Positions 42,978-52,636 are shown, counted from the first letter of the stretch. The stretch: 64,000 bases of DNA from Saprospiraceae bacterium (GCA_016710625.1 JADJVK010000009.1:62001-126000); one strand, 5' to 3'. Translations and numbers: made by a program. Notes: generated by a model from the sequence alone, not told the origin.

Positions 42978-44279
42978 TTGAGTAAATTTCAAACATTAAA
43001 TATAAAAAATAATCTAAATCATTTTAAATCATTTAATGGTTTAAGAATTTTACAAATTTGTAAAAAATTTCCTTACCCACTTAAGGACGGTGAATCTATT
43101 GCTGTTAAATTTTTGAGTAAAGCGATGTATGAACTTGGTTGTCAAATCACTTTACTTGCCATGAATACATCTAAACATTATATAAATGTAGAAAATCACT
43201 ATAATGATTTGACACATTATAAGGACATTTATACAGTTGAAATTGATAACCAAATCAATCCAATTGATGCTTTTTTCAACCTTTTTTCCAAGGATTCTTA
43301 CCATATCAGTAGATATGTTTCCAAAGAATTTGAATTGCAATTGATTGATATTTTAAATAAAAATCAATTTGATATTATCCAATTAGAAACTTTGTATTTA
43401 GCTCCATATATATCCATTATCAAAGCACATTCTAATGCAAAAATAGTGATGCGATCTCATAACGTTGAGTTCGAAATTTGGGATAGAATTGTATTGAATT
43501 CAAATCATTTAATTAAAAAATATTATATCAAATATCTTGCAAAAAAACTAAAAACTTTTGAGTTAGATCAGCTAAATAAATGGGATTATTGCCTTGGAAT
43601 TACTGCAAGGGATTTAGAGAAATATAAAACCTTAGGGATGAGAAAACCATCAATGGTATGCCCTATTGGCTTGGATATTTCTGATTATATGGCAAATGGT
43701 GAATGTTTTAAAAAGCCATTGGAAATAAGTTTTATTGGCTCATTAGATTGGATGCCCAACTTAGAAGCTTTGGATTGGTTTCTAAATGAGGTTTGGGAAA
43801 AATTGATACTAAAATTGCCCAATATTAGATTTCATATTGCTGGTAGAAACACTCCAGACAAAATCAAAAAATTAAATAGTGAGTCGATAATCATTCATGG
43901 AGAGGTTGATTCAGCAATTGATTTCATCAATTCATACCCGATTATGATGGTGCCAATTTTATCCGGTGGTGGAATGAGGGCTAAAATTTTGGAAGGCATG
44001 GCTTTAGGAAAAGTTGTAATCACTACTTCTATTGGATTAGAAGGTATTGATGCAACTGATTTTGAACATGTTTTAATTGCTAATTCACCAAATGAATTTG
44101 TTCAAAAAATGGAATGGGCAGAAAATAATTTGACAGAACTATTGTCTATCGGTCAAAGAGCACAAGTATTTGTAGCAAAACATTTTGACAATTATTCAAT
44201 TGCAAATAGTGTTATAAATCAATACTTTATGTTGGTTGGCAAAGAAAATCATAAGTTAGAAGCATCATTTTCATTGTAA
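42978..44279 (+). CDS. GT-B glycosyltransferase (family 4-like)
   Basis: Cytoplasmic, probably membrane-associated glycosyltransferase of 433 residues with the two-domain GT-B fold. The N-terminal acceptor domain has RILQICKKFPYPLKDGESI and RSHNVEFEIWDR; the C-terminal donor domain has ISFIGSLDWMPNLEALDWF, IRFHIAGRN and the nucleotide-sugar motif GGGMRAKILEGMALGKVVI with its conserved glutamate. The start is TTG, so the first about 20 residues are uncertain. It lies just upstream of another GT-B enzyme with a 51-base gap, suggesting a pair acting on one glycan. Donor and acceptor sugars cannot be assigned. Confidence 0.87.
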   Translation: MSKFQTLNIKNNLNHFKSFNGLRILQICKKFPYPLKDGESIAVKFLSKAMYELGCQITLLAMNTSKHYINVENHYNDLTHYKDIYTVEIDNQINPIDAFFNLFSKDSYHISRYVSKEFELQLIDILNKNQFDIIQLETLYLAPYISIIKAHSNAKIVMRSHNVEFEIWDRIVLNSNHLIKKYYIKYLAKKLKTFELDQLNKWDYCLGITARDLEKYKTLGMRKPSMVCPIGLDISDYMANGECFKKPLEISFIGSLDWMPNLEALDWFLNEVWEKLILKLPNIRFHIAGRNTPDKIKKLNSESIIIHGEVDSAIDFINSYPIMMVPILSGGGMRAKILEGMALGKVVITTSIGLEGIDATDFEHVLIANSPNEFVQKMEWAENNLTELLSIGQRAQVFVAKHFDNYSIANSVINQYFMLVGKENHKLEASFSL

Positions 44280-44330
44280 AAAGTGGCAATTAATTCCTTT
44301 CTTTTTTATAAATTGCAAGAAAATTAGTAA

Positions 44331-45500
44331 GTGAAAATACTTATTGTATCTTCAAGATTTCCATATCCTCTCGAAAAAGGGGACAAATTAAGACTTTATC
44401 ATCAAATTGAATATTTATCAAAGGTTCATGAAATTGTTTTATGTTCGTTAACTGAAGAGGATATAAATCAAAATGATTTAGATGCAATTGCTCCATTTTG
44501 TTCAAATATTTATGTTTTCAAATTAAGTAAGTTTCGTTTAATTATAAGATTGTTAAGATCAATAATAAAACGTTTGCCTTTTTCTATTGGATATTTTTAT
44601 AGTGTTTCCATTCAAAGAAAAATTAATAATGTCATTAAAGAAGAGTTGCCAGATCATATTTATTGCAATTTGATAAGAACCTCAGAATATATAAAAGATG
44701 TGCAAATCAAGAAAAGTATAGATTACATGGATGCTTTTTCATCCATTATGCAAAAGAGATATACTGTTGCTAATATTTTCATGAAGGGTATTTTAAAAAG
44801 AGAATATATTTTATTAAACAATTACGAACAAAAAATATTTTATTCTTTTGATAATCATTGTATTATTTCTGAACAAGATAGAAATGCTATACCTTTCAAA
44901 AATGTACAAAATATTGAAGTTATTCCAAATGGAATTGATATAGATTATTTTAAACCAAACGATGAAATCAAGAAAGAGTTTGATTTGGTTTTTGTTGGAA
45001 ATCTAGGATATCATCCAAATGTTATCGCTGTTAAGTATTTTATGGGCGAAATATTGCCATCAATTATTTTAAAATACCCAAATATTAAAATTTTGATTGC
45101 TGGAGCAAGACCAGATAATCAAATATTAAAAATGGCAAATCAAAACATTACCATTGAGGGTTGGTTGTCAGATATTCGAATGGCATATTGGAGGTCTAAA
45201 ATTATGGTTGCTCCAATTTTTCAAGGAGCTGGTCAACAAAATAAAATTTTGGAGTCAATGGCTTGTGGAGTGCCTTGTATTACAACTAATTTGGTTAATA
45301 ACCCTTACAATGCTGAAAATAATAATGCAATTTTATTGGCAAATAATGCGAATGAATTTGCTGCTCAAATAGAAAGATTAATAGAGAACAAGTTGTTGTA
45401 CAATGACTTAGTTCAAAATAGTTTACAATTTTCAAAAAAATTTAGTTGGGAAGCTTTTGGGGATAAATTGGCAAAATTGCTTGAAAAAGACAATTGGTAA
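44331..45500 (+). CDS. Second GT-B glycosyltransferase
   Basis: GT-B glycosyltransferase of 389 residues with a GTG start (KILIVSSRFPYPLEKGDKLR). The donor-site region contains LVFVGNLGYHPNVIAVKYF, IKILIAGARPDN and GAGQQNKILESMACGVPCI. The N-terminal half (FKLSKFRLIIRLLRSIIKRLPF and YMDAFSSIMQKRY) resembles the Stp1-type sugar transferases found in exopolysaccharide loci, though I cannot confirm this without a search. It is in tandem with the previous glycosyltransferase. The next gene converges with one base between the two stops. Confidence 0.85.
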   Translation: MKILIVSSRFPYPLEKGDKLRLYHQIEYLSKVHEIVLCSLTEEDINQNDLDAIAPFCSNIYVFKLSKFRLIIRLLRSIIKRLPFSIGYFYSVSIQRKINNVIKEELPDHIYCNLIRTSEYIKDVQIKKSIDYMDAFSSIMQKRYTVANIFMKGILKREYILLNNYEQKIFYSFDNHCIISEQDRNAIPFKNVQNIEVIPNGIDIDYFKPNDEIKKEFDLVFVGNLGYHPNVIAVKYFMGEILPSIILKYPNIKILIAGARPDNQILKMANQNITIEGWLSDIRMAYWRSKIMVAPIFQGAGQQNKILESMACGVPCITTNLVNNPYNAENNNAILLANNANEFAAQIERLIENKLLYNDLVQNSLQFSKKFSWEAFGDKLAKLLEKDNW

Positions 45501-45501
45501 A

Positions 45502-46344
45502 TTATTTTTTATTCAAAAGCAAATTATTAAAATAGTTGCTTACAAATTCAATTTGATCCAGTGTTGAAACTTTCCAATATGCCCAATTATGATCTCCAGG
45601 TCTTTCAGTATAGGTATGGTCAATATTCAAACTTAATAGTTTTAGATGCAATTTTCTATTAACATCAATCATAAAGTCTTTCACCCCACAATCAATTAAT
45701 AAAGGTGTATTTTTGGGCCAATTTTCACATAATTCTATTACAGTATGACTGTTCCAAACTTGTTTATTTGTATCATATTTACCTAGCCTCTTTTTTATAT
45801 CCCAAGAATCTGGAAATTCCCTAAAATCTACTCCACCACTCATACTCCCAGCAATACCAAATATATCTGGATGTTTTATTGTTAAATATAATGCTCCATG
45901 ACCTCCCATACTTAAACCTACAATTCCTCTAAATTCCCGTTTTTTAATAGTTCTATAATGAATGTCTATAAAATCAACAACTTCATTTGCAATATGGGTT
46001 TCATATTTGAACTTTTCATCTATTGGACTATCGAAATACCAACTTCCATATCCCCCATCAGGGCAAACAAAAATCACTTTGTTCGTATTTGCTAATTCTC
46101 TTATATTCAACATATGATCAATGTAACCTTTATAATTTCCGCTATAGCCATGAAGTAGATAAATTACTGGGAATGTTGATGTTGTATCTTCAAAATAACT
46201 ATTTGGAAGCACAATTGCTGCAGGAATATTCTTATTCATTGATTTGCTAAAAATATTTAGCGAATCAATCTGCTTACTTGCAAATGACAATATTGAATAT
46301 ATTAGCCCCATAAAAGTGAATATTGTTTTTAATAACGATTTCAT
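45502..46344 (-). CDS. Secreted alpha/beta-hydrolase, esterase D / S-formylglutathione hydrolase-like
   Basis: Serine esterase of 280 residues with a signal peptide (MKSLLKTIFTFMGLIYSILSFA), so probably periplasmic or surface-exposed rather than the cytosolic formaldehyde-detoxifying enzyme. The fold is shown by VIYLLHGYSGNYKGY, the oxyanion region, nucleophile Ser in GLSMGGHGALY, the acid in LLIDCGVKDFM and His in RPGDHNWAYW. The nearest functional relatives include carbohydrate-ester (CE1-like) esterases, so deacylation of a glycan is as plausible as lipid-ester cleavage. The TolC-like gene lies four bases upstream in the same direction, so they form an operon. Confidence 0.87.
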   Translation of the reverse strand: MKSLLKTIFTFMGLIYSILSFASKQIDSLNIFSKSMNKNIPAAIVLPNSYFEDTTSTFPVIYLLHGYSGNYKGYIDHMLNIRELANTNKVIFVCPDGGYGSWYFDSPIDEKFKYETHIANEVVDFIDIHYRTIKKREFRGIVGLSMGGHGALYLTIKHPDIFGIAGSMSGGVDFREFPDSWDIKKRLGKYDTNKQVWNSHTVIELCENWPKNTPLLIDCGVKDFMIDVNRKLHLKLLSLNIDHTYTERPGDHNWAYWKVSTLDQIEFVSNYFNNLLLNKK

Positions 46345-46348
46345 TTTC

Positions 46349-47657
46349 TTAGAAATTTTCAGATGAAATTTTACCTTGAAGTCTCAATAATTCAATTTCA
46401 GCAATTTTTGCATTATACAATAAAAGTACTTGCCTACTTTTTGAATCCTCATAAGTTTTCTGAACTTCTTTCATTTCAAGATAATTGGCACTTTGATTTA
46501 CTCTAAATCGTTCATTTGTAATAGTTAACAATTCCTCAATGGTTTTCAGTGTTTTATTTTCATTTTGATATAACAACACAGCTGTATTATAATCATTTAA
46601 GGATTTCAAATACAATGTGTTTAAATTTTCATTCAATTTATTCAATTGTGATTGAGACGTTATAGCACTTAATTTGGCAACTTCTACCAATCTTTTATTA
46701 TTTCCAGCATCATAAATAGGCATTGTAGCATTGATACCAATGCCAAGTCCATGAGTTAGATTGAATAAAGAAAATCCAGCCTGACTTTGAGCAAAAGCAA
46801 GATTATAACCTGTAGAAAGTCCTATTTGGGGTTTTGAAAGTGACTTTGATTCGTTGATCTGTTGTTCTGCAATTAATTTTTGATATTCAAAAATAGAAAC
46901 TTGTTGGTTATTGGAGAGATTTAAATTACTGGGATATTGATTAAAAACTGAATTGACAGATAATGAATCTGTTATTTCATATTCATAATTTATACTTTGA
47001 CCAATTAATTGATTAAGTGCAATTTTAGAATTTTGAATTAGACTTTTCTGAGTCAATAAATTGTTTTCTTGATTCAAAAGTTCTATTTGTGTTTGCAAAT
47101 AATCCATTTTGGATGCTGTTCCAACTTCAAATCTCGTTTTTGCAAGAAGTAAACGATCATTTATTAATCGAATCAAAACTTCAATATTTCTATATTGCAA
47201 TTTATTTTTAGCAATATCATAATAAGCTTTTATCAAATTGGATATGCTATTTTCAACAGTTAATTTAAAATTGGCTTCTCCTTGTTTTTCGATCAATTCA
47301 AGTCTTCTTTTTGTGGCACTCATTTTATATCCATCAAAAATGGTCCAATTCAAAAGAATTCCAGCATTTAAATTATTTCCAAATACAAAATCCTTTTGAT
47401 CTCTGTTCCATTTGTAAATTTCTGAAACAAATTATTATTACTCAAATTATCCGATAAATTGATATTAACTCTTGGCAACATCCCAGCATTTGCCTTTGTA
47501 TTGTTCATTGATGCAATGCTCCAATCATTTTTAGAAATTGAAATATCAAAATTATTAGCCAACATTTTAGTAATAGCATCCTTTAAACTCAGATTATTTT
47601 GAGCATTTAATGAAGAAAACAAACAACAAAAAATAAAATATATAAAGAACGAATCAT
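46349..47657 (-). CDS. TolC-like outer-membrane efflux protein (frame-restored)
   Basis: Outer-membrane channel of the OEP/TolC family, about 436 residues, with long amphipathic helices and glutamine/asparagine-rich repeats (two homologous halves, QTQIELLNQENNLLTQKS and TLYLKSLNDYNTAVLLYQNE). Start ATG at 47657 gives MIRSLYILFF; a signal peptide leads to SLNAQNNLSLKDAI. Two breaks need repair: an A run at 47628-47633 (one T missing on the coding strand) within the signal peptide, and a missing base at 47405-47406 that restores GNRDQKDFVFGNN and LNWTIFDGYKMS. As read, the gene is split at 47353/47368. No inner-membrane pump gene is adjacent; the esterase follows. Export substrate unknown. Confidence 0.82.
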
Positions 47658-47688
47658 GATTGATTAATTTTGTCTCAAATTTAGCACA

Positions 47689-49029
47689 ATGAAGAATATA
47701 GTTATTAAAAATGCTACTATTATTAATGAATATCAAAAAATTCAAGCAGATATCTTGATTAAGAATGGTCGTTTTGAAAGAATAGATAAGAATATCGAAG
47801 TAAATTATAAAGTTGAGGAAATAGATGCAAAGGAAAATTATCTTTTTCCTGGAATAATTGATGACCAAGTTCATTTTAGAGAACCAGGTCTTACTCATAA
47901 AGCAAATATATTTACCGAATCAAGAGCTGCCGTAGCTGGTGGAGTGACTAGTTTTATGGAAATGCCAAATACGAATCCTCCAGCATTTACTCAAGATTTA
48001 TTGCAACAAAAATATGAAATAGCATCAAAAAGCAGTTTGGCAAATTACTCCTTTTTCATGGGTACTTCAAATGATAATTATGATGAAGTAATGAGGACTA
48101 ATGGAGCAGATGTTTGTGGTGTAAAAATATTTATGGGCTCAAGTACTGGAAATCTATTGGTGGATGATCCAAAATTATTAGAGAAAATTTTTGCCAATTG
48201 TCCTTTACTTGTCGCAACACATTGCGAAGATGAAAATACGATTATTTCAAATACTAAAAAGTACAAGGCACAATATGGCGATGAAGCCAAAGCTAATCTT
48301 CATCCACTAATCCGAAATGAAGAAGCTTGTTATTTATCCTCTTCTTTAGCGGTTCATCTTGCAAAAAAACATAACACTAGACTTCATATTTTGCATATTT
48401 CTACTCAAAAGGAGTTAGATTTATTTGTTAATGACATACCACTAAAAGATAAGAGGATTACTTCAGAGGGTTGTGTTCATCATATTAATTTTAGTGATGA
48501 AGATTACGAACAATTGGGCAATTTAATCAAATGTAATCCTGCTATAAAAACTATTGAAGATAGAAATGCAATAAGACAAGCAATTTTGGATAACAGAATT
48601 GATATTATTGCTACTGATCATGCTCCACATACATTTGAAGAAAAGCAACAAAAATATTTTGCTGCACCTAGCGGACTTCCATTGGTTCAACATTCTTTTG
48701 ACTTAATGTATAAAGGAGTGTTAGAGGGTTGGATAACAATTGAAAAAGTAATTGATAAAATGTGTCATGCTCCATCTATTTGTTATAATATAAAAGAAAG
48801 AGGTTTTATAAGAGAAGGATATTTTGCTGATTTTTTCCTTTTTAATCCAAATATTATTTGGGAAATAAATAAAGGAAATATCTTTTATAAATGTAATTGG
48901 TCACCTCTGGAAGGGCAAAAGTTGAATGGAAGAGTAGAAAAAACATTTGTAAATGGGAATTTAGCTTATTCTCTTGATCATGGTTTTGGAGATTTTAATG
49001 GAATGAGATTGAATTTCAATAAAAAATAA
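47689..49029 (+). CDS. pyrC: Dihydroorotase
   Basis: Third step of pyrimidine synthesis, closing carbamoyl aspartate to dihydroorotate. The 446 residues carry class I amidohydrolase features: DDQVHFREPGLTHKAN at about residue 59, the carboxylated-Lys region CGVKIFMGSS, the metal-binding ATHCEDEN and LHILHIST, and the C-terminal IIATDHAPHTFEEK. The usual HxH metal motif reads Q-x-H here; I recall this as a trait of Bacteroidota dihydroorotases, but I cannot check it. The frame is intact. It is divergent from the TolC-like gene, with only 31 bases between starts. Confidence 0.92.
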   Translation: MKNIVIKNATIINEYQKIQADILIKNGRFERIDKNIEVNYKVEEIDAKENYLFPGIIDDQVHFREPGLTHKANIFTESRAAVAGGVTSFMEMPNTNPPAFTQDLLQQKYEIASKSSLANYSFFMGTSNDNYDEVMRTNGADVCGVKIFMGSSTGNLLVDDPKLLEKIFANCPLLVATHCEDENTIISNTKKYKAQYGDEAKANLHPLIRNEEACYLSSSLAVHLAKKHNTRLHILHISTQKELDLFVNDIPLKDKRITSEGCVHHINFSDEDYEQLGNLIKCNPAIKTIEDRNAIRQAILDNRIDIIATDHAPHTFEEKQQKYFAAPSGLPLVQHSFDLMYKGVLEGWITIEKVIDKMCHAPSICYNIKERGFIREGYFADFFLFNPNIIWEINKGNIFYKCNWSPLEGQKLNGRVEKTFVNGNLAYSLDHGFGDFNGMRLNFNKK

Positions 49030-49055
49030 TATTTTAAAAAATAAAACAATTTGAC

Positions 49056-49088
49056 TTGTTTAAAGAATAATATTTTGTTTTATCTTTG
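49056..49088 (+). promoter_or_regulatory. Candidate promoter of the hemolysin III gene
   Basis: TTG at 49056-49058, a 22-base spacer, then TATCTTTG at 49081-49088, fitting the Bacteroidota -33/-7 pattern. It lies 20 bases before the GTG start. Confidence 0.5.
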
Positions 49089-49107
49089 TCCAAAATTAAT
49101 AAATTAA

Positions 49108-49740
49108 GTGGAAGCATTATTTATTTCAAAAGAAAATGATGTTGAATGGGCTAATGTGCTTACTCATTTTATTGGAATATTATTTTCATTTTATACTTTC
49201 TTAATTTTTAGACCCTATTTTTATATTAATTTTGGCTTATTTTTCTTCATTTTAGGCTTGTTTTTAGTTTATACCTCTTCAACTTTATATCACCTAATCA
49301 ATAGAAAGTCAATTAAATATATTTTTAGATTATTTGATCATCTAGCTATTTTTTTATTGATTGGTGGTACACATGCACCTTTTATTATCGGCTTTACGGA
49401 AGGAAAGACTCAAAATATGTTAGTTTTAACAATAGTATTACTTGTACTATTAGGTTTTGTCTATAAGATTTTCTTTTTTGAAACTCTAAAAAGATTTTCA
49501 TTATTTTATTATTTAGCTTTAGGTTGGTTTGCAGTTATTGATATCCCATTAATGTGGGCAAAAATGCCGATAAATACTTTTTACTGGATTATAATTGGTG
49601 GAATCAGTTATACAATTGGAACCATTTTCTATAAAATGGTAAAATTAAAATATCACCATGCAATTTGGCATATATTTGTTATTTTTGGAAGTTATTTTCA
49701 TTATTTAGCCATTTGCGAAATGCTTAAAATTTACAATTAA
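49108..49740 (+). CDS. Hemolysin III / PAQR family integral membrane protein
   Basis: Seven-membrane-segment protein of the YqfA/HlyIII (PAQR-related) family, 210 residues, start GTG. The family metal-site residues are visible: ANVLTHFIGILFSF near the N-terminus, TSSTLYHLI, LFDHLAIFLLIGGTHAPF, and the C-terminal HAIWHIFVIFGSYFHYLAI, where histidines probably bind zinc. Despite its name, haemolysis is not a dependable function; a role in membrane homeostasis is more likely. The next gene begins ten bases later, suggesting an operon with enoyl-CoA hydratase and the flavin reductase. Confidence 0.88.
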   Translation: MEALFISKENDVEWANVLTHFIGILFSFYTFLIFRPYFYINFGLFFFILGLFLVYTSSTLYHLINRKSIKYIFRLFDHLAIFLLIGGTHAPFIIGFTEGKTQNMLVLTIVLLVLLGFVYKIFFFETLKRFSLFYYLALGWFAVIDIPLMWAKMPINTFYWIIIGGISYTIGTIFYKMVKLKYHHAIWHIFVIFGSYFHYLAICEMLKIYN

Positions 49741-49750
49741 AAAATATAAT

Positions 49751-50524
49751 ATGGAATATTCTAATTTAATCATAGAAATTCAAAATAATATTTTATTTGT
49801 CACTATCAATAGACCAACTGCTTTAAATGCATTGAATAAAGTGACGATGTCTGAAATCAATCACCTTTTTTCGGATTTTGTAACCAATTATCCAAATGTA
49901 ACTGGTGTCATCATTACAGGTGCTGGAGAAAAATCCTTTATAGCTGGTGCTGATATAAAAGAATTTATTGGATTGGATGCTAATCAAGGAATTGAATTAG
50001 CTCAGTTTGGACATGATACATTTAATTTGATCGAAAATCTAACTATTCCTGTAGTTGCTGCGGTCAATGGTTTTGCACTTGGTGGTGGTTGTGAATTGGC
50101 AATGGCTTGTCATATGAGAGTTGCAAGTGAAAAAGCTAAATTTGGACAACCGGAAGTAAATCTTGGCTTGATTCCAGGATATGGTGGAACTCAAAGATTG
50201 GTTCAATATATTGGCAAAACTAAGGCTTTGGAACTAATGATGACTGCAGAAATTATTTCTGCTCAAGTTGCTTTAGAACTAGGTTTGGTTAATTATGTTG
50301 TTCCAGCTGGGATGGAGATTGAAAAATCAATTGAGTTAATTGAAACTATTTCTAAAAAAGGTCCAATAGCTATTGCTTCCATAATTAAAACTGTAAATGC
50401 ATTTTTTGATAAGAATAAAAATGGATTTTTGGAAGAAGTTACTAATTTTGGGGCGCTAACTAAAACAGCAGATTTCATTGAAGGAGCTACTGCTTTTGCT
50501 GAAAAAAAGAATGGCTATTTTTAA
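49751..50524 (+). CDS. Enoyl-CoA hydratase (crotonase family)
   Basis: Hydrates trans-2-enoyl-CoA in fatty-acid or butyrate-type metabolism. The 257 residues contain the oxyanion-hole segment FIAGADIKEFIG (about 66-77) and the catalytic glutamates in GGGCELAMACH and FGQPEVNLGLIPGYGGTQ. The trailing QRLVQYIGKTKALELMMT and VNYVVPAG segments are typical. Both catalytic Glu residues are present, so hydratase activity is more likely than isomerase. It is the second gene of a probable operon with the hemolysin III homologue and the following reductase. Confidence 0.92.
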   Translation: MEYSNLIIEIQNNILFVTINRPTALNALNKVTMSEINHLFSDFVTNYPNVTGVIITGAGEKSFIAGADIKEFIGLDANQGIELAQFGHDTFNLIENLTIPVVAAVNGFALGGGCELAMACHMRVASEKAKFGQPEVNLGLIPGYGGTQRLVQYIGKTKALELMMTAEIISAQVALELGLVNYVVPAGMEIEKSIELIETISKKGPIAIASIIKTVNAFFDKNKNGFLEEVTNFGALTKTADFIEGATAFAEKKNGYF

Positions 50525-50536
50525 AAATAAGTAGAA

Positions 50537-51541
50537 ATGTTTGAAACGGATATAATTATAATTGGAGCAGGTCCAACTGGACTATTTACAGTTTTCGAAG
50601 CAGGGTTATTAAAATTAAGATGCCATTTAGTGGATTATTTACCACAACCTGGAGGTCAATTGACTGAAATTTATCCGAAGAAGCCAATTTATGATATACC
50701 TGGTTATCCAACGGTTTTAGCTGGTGAGTTGGTGGATAATTTGATGAAACAAATAGAACCATTCAAACCACAATTCACCCTTGGGGAAAGAGCTGAAACA
50801 ATAACAAAGCAAGAAGATGGTAAATTTATCCTAGAAACAGATAAAGGAACTAAAATAATTGCTCCAGTTATTGCAATTGCAGGAGGTTTAGGCGTTTTCG
50901 AGCCAAGGAAACCACCTTTGGATAATATTGAAAAATATGAGGATAAAGGAATCGAATATATTATCAAAGACCCAGAATTTTATAGAAATAAAAATGTAAT
51001 CATTGCTGGAGGTGGCGATTCTGCACTAGATTGGACTATATTTTTGGCAAATGTTGCGAAAAAAGTAACATTAGTTCACAGAAGGAATGAATTTAGAGGA
51101 GCTTTAGATTCAGTAGAAAAAGTGCAAGAATTATTTGAATCTGGTAAAATTGATTTAATTAAAGAGTCTCAAATTATTGGATTAAACGGAGATGATAAAT
51201 TAGAATCTGTTGAAATCCAGCATGATACAAAAGGTAATTTTTTAGTTGACACAGATCATTTTATACCGTTGTTTGGTCTGTCACCAAAATTGGGTCCAAT
51301 TGGTAATTGGAATTTAGAAATTGATAAGAATGCAATTGTTGTAAATACATTTGATTATCAAACCAATATTCCAGGTATTTATGCTATCGGTGATATCAAT
51401 ACTTATCCTGGAAAGTTAAAATTAATTCTTTGTGGTTTTCATGAAGCAACTTTGATGTGCCAATCTGCTTTCAAAATTGTTCATCCTGACAAAAAATTAT
51501 CTTTTAAATATACCACTGTAAGTGGAATTGATGGACTATAA
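50537..51541 (+). CDS. Ferredoxin/flavodoxin-NADP+ reductase, thioredoxin-reductase-like
   Basis: Flavoprotein of 334 residues with an N-terminal FAD Rossmann motif (IIIGAGPTGLFTVFEAG), PGGQLTEIYPKKPIYDIPGY, an NADPH-binding motif (VIIAGGGDSALDWTIFL) followed by VHRRNEFRG, and the C-terminal FAD segment IPGIYAIGDINTYPGKLKLI. There is no CxxC redox pair, which separates this YumC-type ferredoxin-NADP reductase from true thioredoxin reductase. It probably reduces ferredoxin using NADPH. It is third in the operon and precedes a nested terminator. The frame is intact. Confidence 0.92.
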   Translation: MFETDIIIIGAGPTGLFTVFEAGLLKLRCHLVDYLPQPGGQLTEIYPKKPIYDIPGYPTVLAGELVDNLMKQIEPFKPQFTLGERAETITKQEDGKFILETDKGTKIIAPVIAIAGGLGVFEPRKPPLDNIEKYEDKGIEYIIKDPEFYRNKNVIIAGGGDSALDWTIFLANVAKKVTLVHRRNEFRGALDSVEKVQELFESGKIDLIKESQIIGLNGDDKLESVEIQHDTKGNFLVDTDHFIPLFGLSPKLGPIGNWNLEIDKNAIVVNTFDYQTNIPGIYAIGDINTYPGKLKLILCGFHEATLMCQSAFKIVHPDKKLSFKYTTVSGIDGL

Positions 51542-51554
51542 AATTTCAAACTAA

Positions 51555-51617
51555 TAGAATATTTTTTTAATCTATTCATTTCTAAATAGATAAGTTTCTT
51601 ATAATTCTATTTTTTTT
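51555..51617 (+). terminator. Nested terminator after the flavin reductase
   Basis: An outer stem TAGAAT (51555-51560) / ATTCTA (51604-51609) encloses an inner TCTATT / AATAGA hairpin (51571-51590) and ends with eight T. The rest of the 230-base gap up to 51771 is AT-rich with no clear promoter consensus. Confidence 0.5.
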
Positions 51618-51771
51618 CAAATTTATTTTTTTGATACAATAAATTATCATTCAATAATGTTATGTATTGGAGAAATAATTAATATAAGTATTTGGCATAC
51701 CATTTGGAATTTAATATATTACTAAAGGATTAAATATCAATAAATTGTCAAACTAGCAAACCAAATTAATC

Positions 51772-52611
51772 ATGAAAAAAGTATTCTATAACCCAGTATT
51801 TAGAAATTTAACGCTACTTAGTTTAGTAGTTGTTTTATTTTTTACAACTATTGCTGCAAGGTATAGTAATTACAATAAAATTACTTTTCATACAGGCGAC
51901 ATAGCCTCTGCACAAAAATTAGCTAAAGAGCAAAGAAAATTATATTTCGTTGATTTTGTTGCTTCATGGTGTACACCTTGTAAGTTTATGGAAGAAACAA
52001 CCTATAAAAATGCTGTTCTTGCTAATTATATTAACGATAACTATATTCCAGTAAAAGTAGATATTGATGATTTTGATGGTTTCGTCTATAAAAAGAAATA
52101 CAATATTAAGGTTTTGCCAACAATAATGATTTTTAACGAAAAAGGAGAAGTTGTGGGTAGAAAGGAAGAATCCATGTCTGCTACAGATATGATGGCTTTT
52201 CTAAAATCAAAAAGAGGAATTTCAAGACCTCCACTTCCAAGAGTTAGTGAAGCACCAAAAGTGTTAGTTACCAATACAGTTGTAAAACCAATCAAAGTTG
52301 TAACACCAGCTACAAATCCAGTTGTAAAATCTAGTTTTAGATATTACGACCCAAAGGCTGATAGTAAATATTTTGGTGTGCAAATTTCTGTTGTAAGCAA
52401 ACTGGAATCTGTTGATAATGAAGTAAAAAGGATTAAAAGATTAAAAGTAAATGAGCAAGTGATTATCTATAAAAAGTGGAAAGAAGGTATTCCTTTATAT
52501 CACGTATTAGTCGGAAAATTTGCTGATAAACAAAAAGCAGAAGCATACAAAGCTACTTTGAAAAGTAAAGATATTGTTGCCGGAATGGTAAAAATGTATA
52601 GTCAGATTTAG
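51772..52611 (+). CDS. Membrane-anchored thioredoxin-like protein with SPOR domain
   Basis: Protein of 279 residues with one N-terminal membrane anchor (about 13-29), then a thioredoxin fold with the redox motif WCTPC (about 67-71), partner proline segment VLPTIMIFNEKG and the KEES tail helix. After a Pro/Val/Thr-rich linker (about 160-190) it ends with a SPOR-like peptidoglycan-binding domain (YFGVQISVVSKLES, VLVGKFADKQKAEAYKATL). The combination would tether a disulfide reductase/oxidase domain to denuded peptidoglycan in the periplasm. Client proteins are unknown; TlpA-like cytochrome maturation or division-site envelope protein redox are both possible. It is a single gene with its own terminator. 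Confidence 0.85.
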   Translation: MKKVFYNPVFRNLTLLSLVVVLFFTTIAARYSNYNKITFHTGDIASAQKLAKEQRKLYFVDFVASWCTPCKFMEETTYKNAVLANYINDNYIPVKVDIDDFDGFVYKKKYNIKVLPTIMIFNEKGEVVGRKEESMSATDMMAFLKSKRGISRPPLPRVSEAPKVLVTNTVVKPIKVVTPATNPVVKSSFRYYDPKADSKYFGVQISVVSKLESVDNEVKRIKRLKVNEQVIIYKKWKEGIPLYHVLVGKFADKQKAEAYKATLKSKDIVAGMVKMYSQI

Positions 52612-52636
52612 AAAAATATTGAAACATATCCTATTC

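Noticed and set aside
49025..49075. Repeated aataatatttt on both sides of the hemolysin III promoter
   Set aside because: An 11-base A/T-only direct repeat has little information in this AT-rich sequence; not taken as an insertion footprint.
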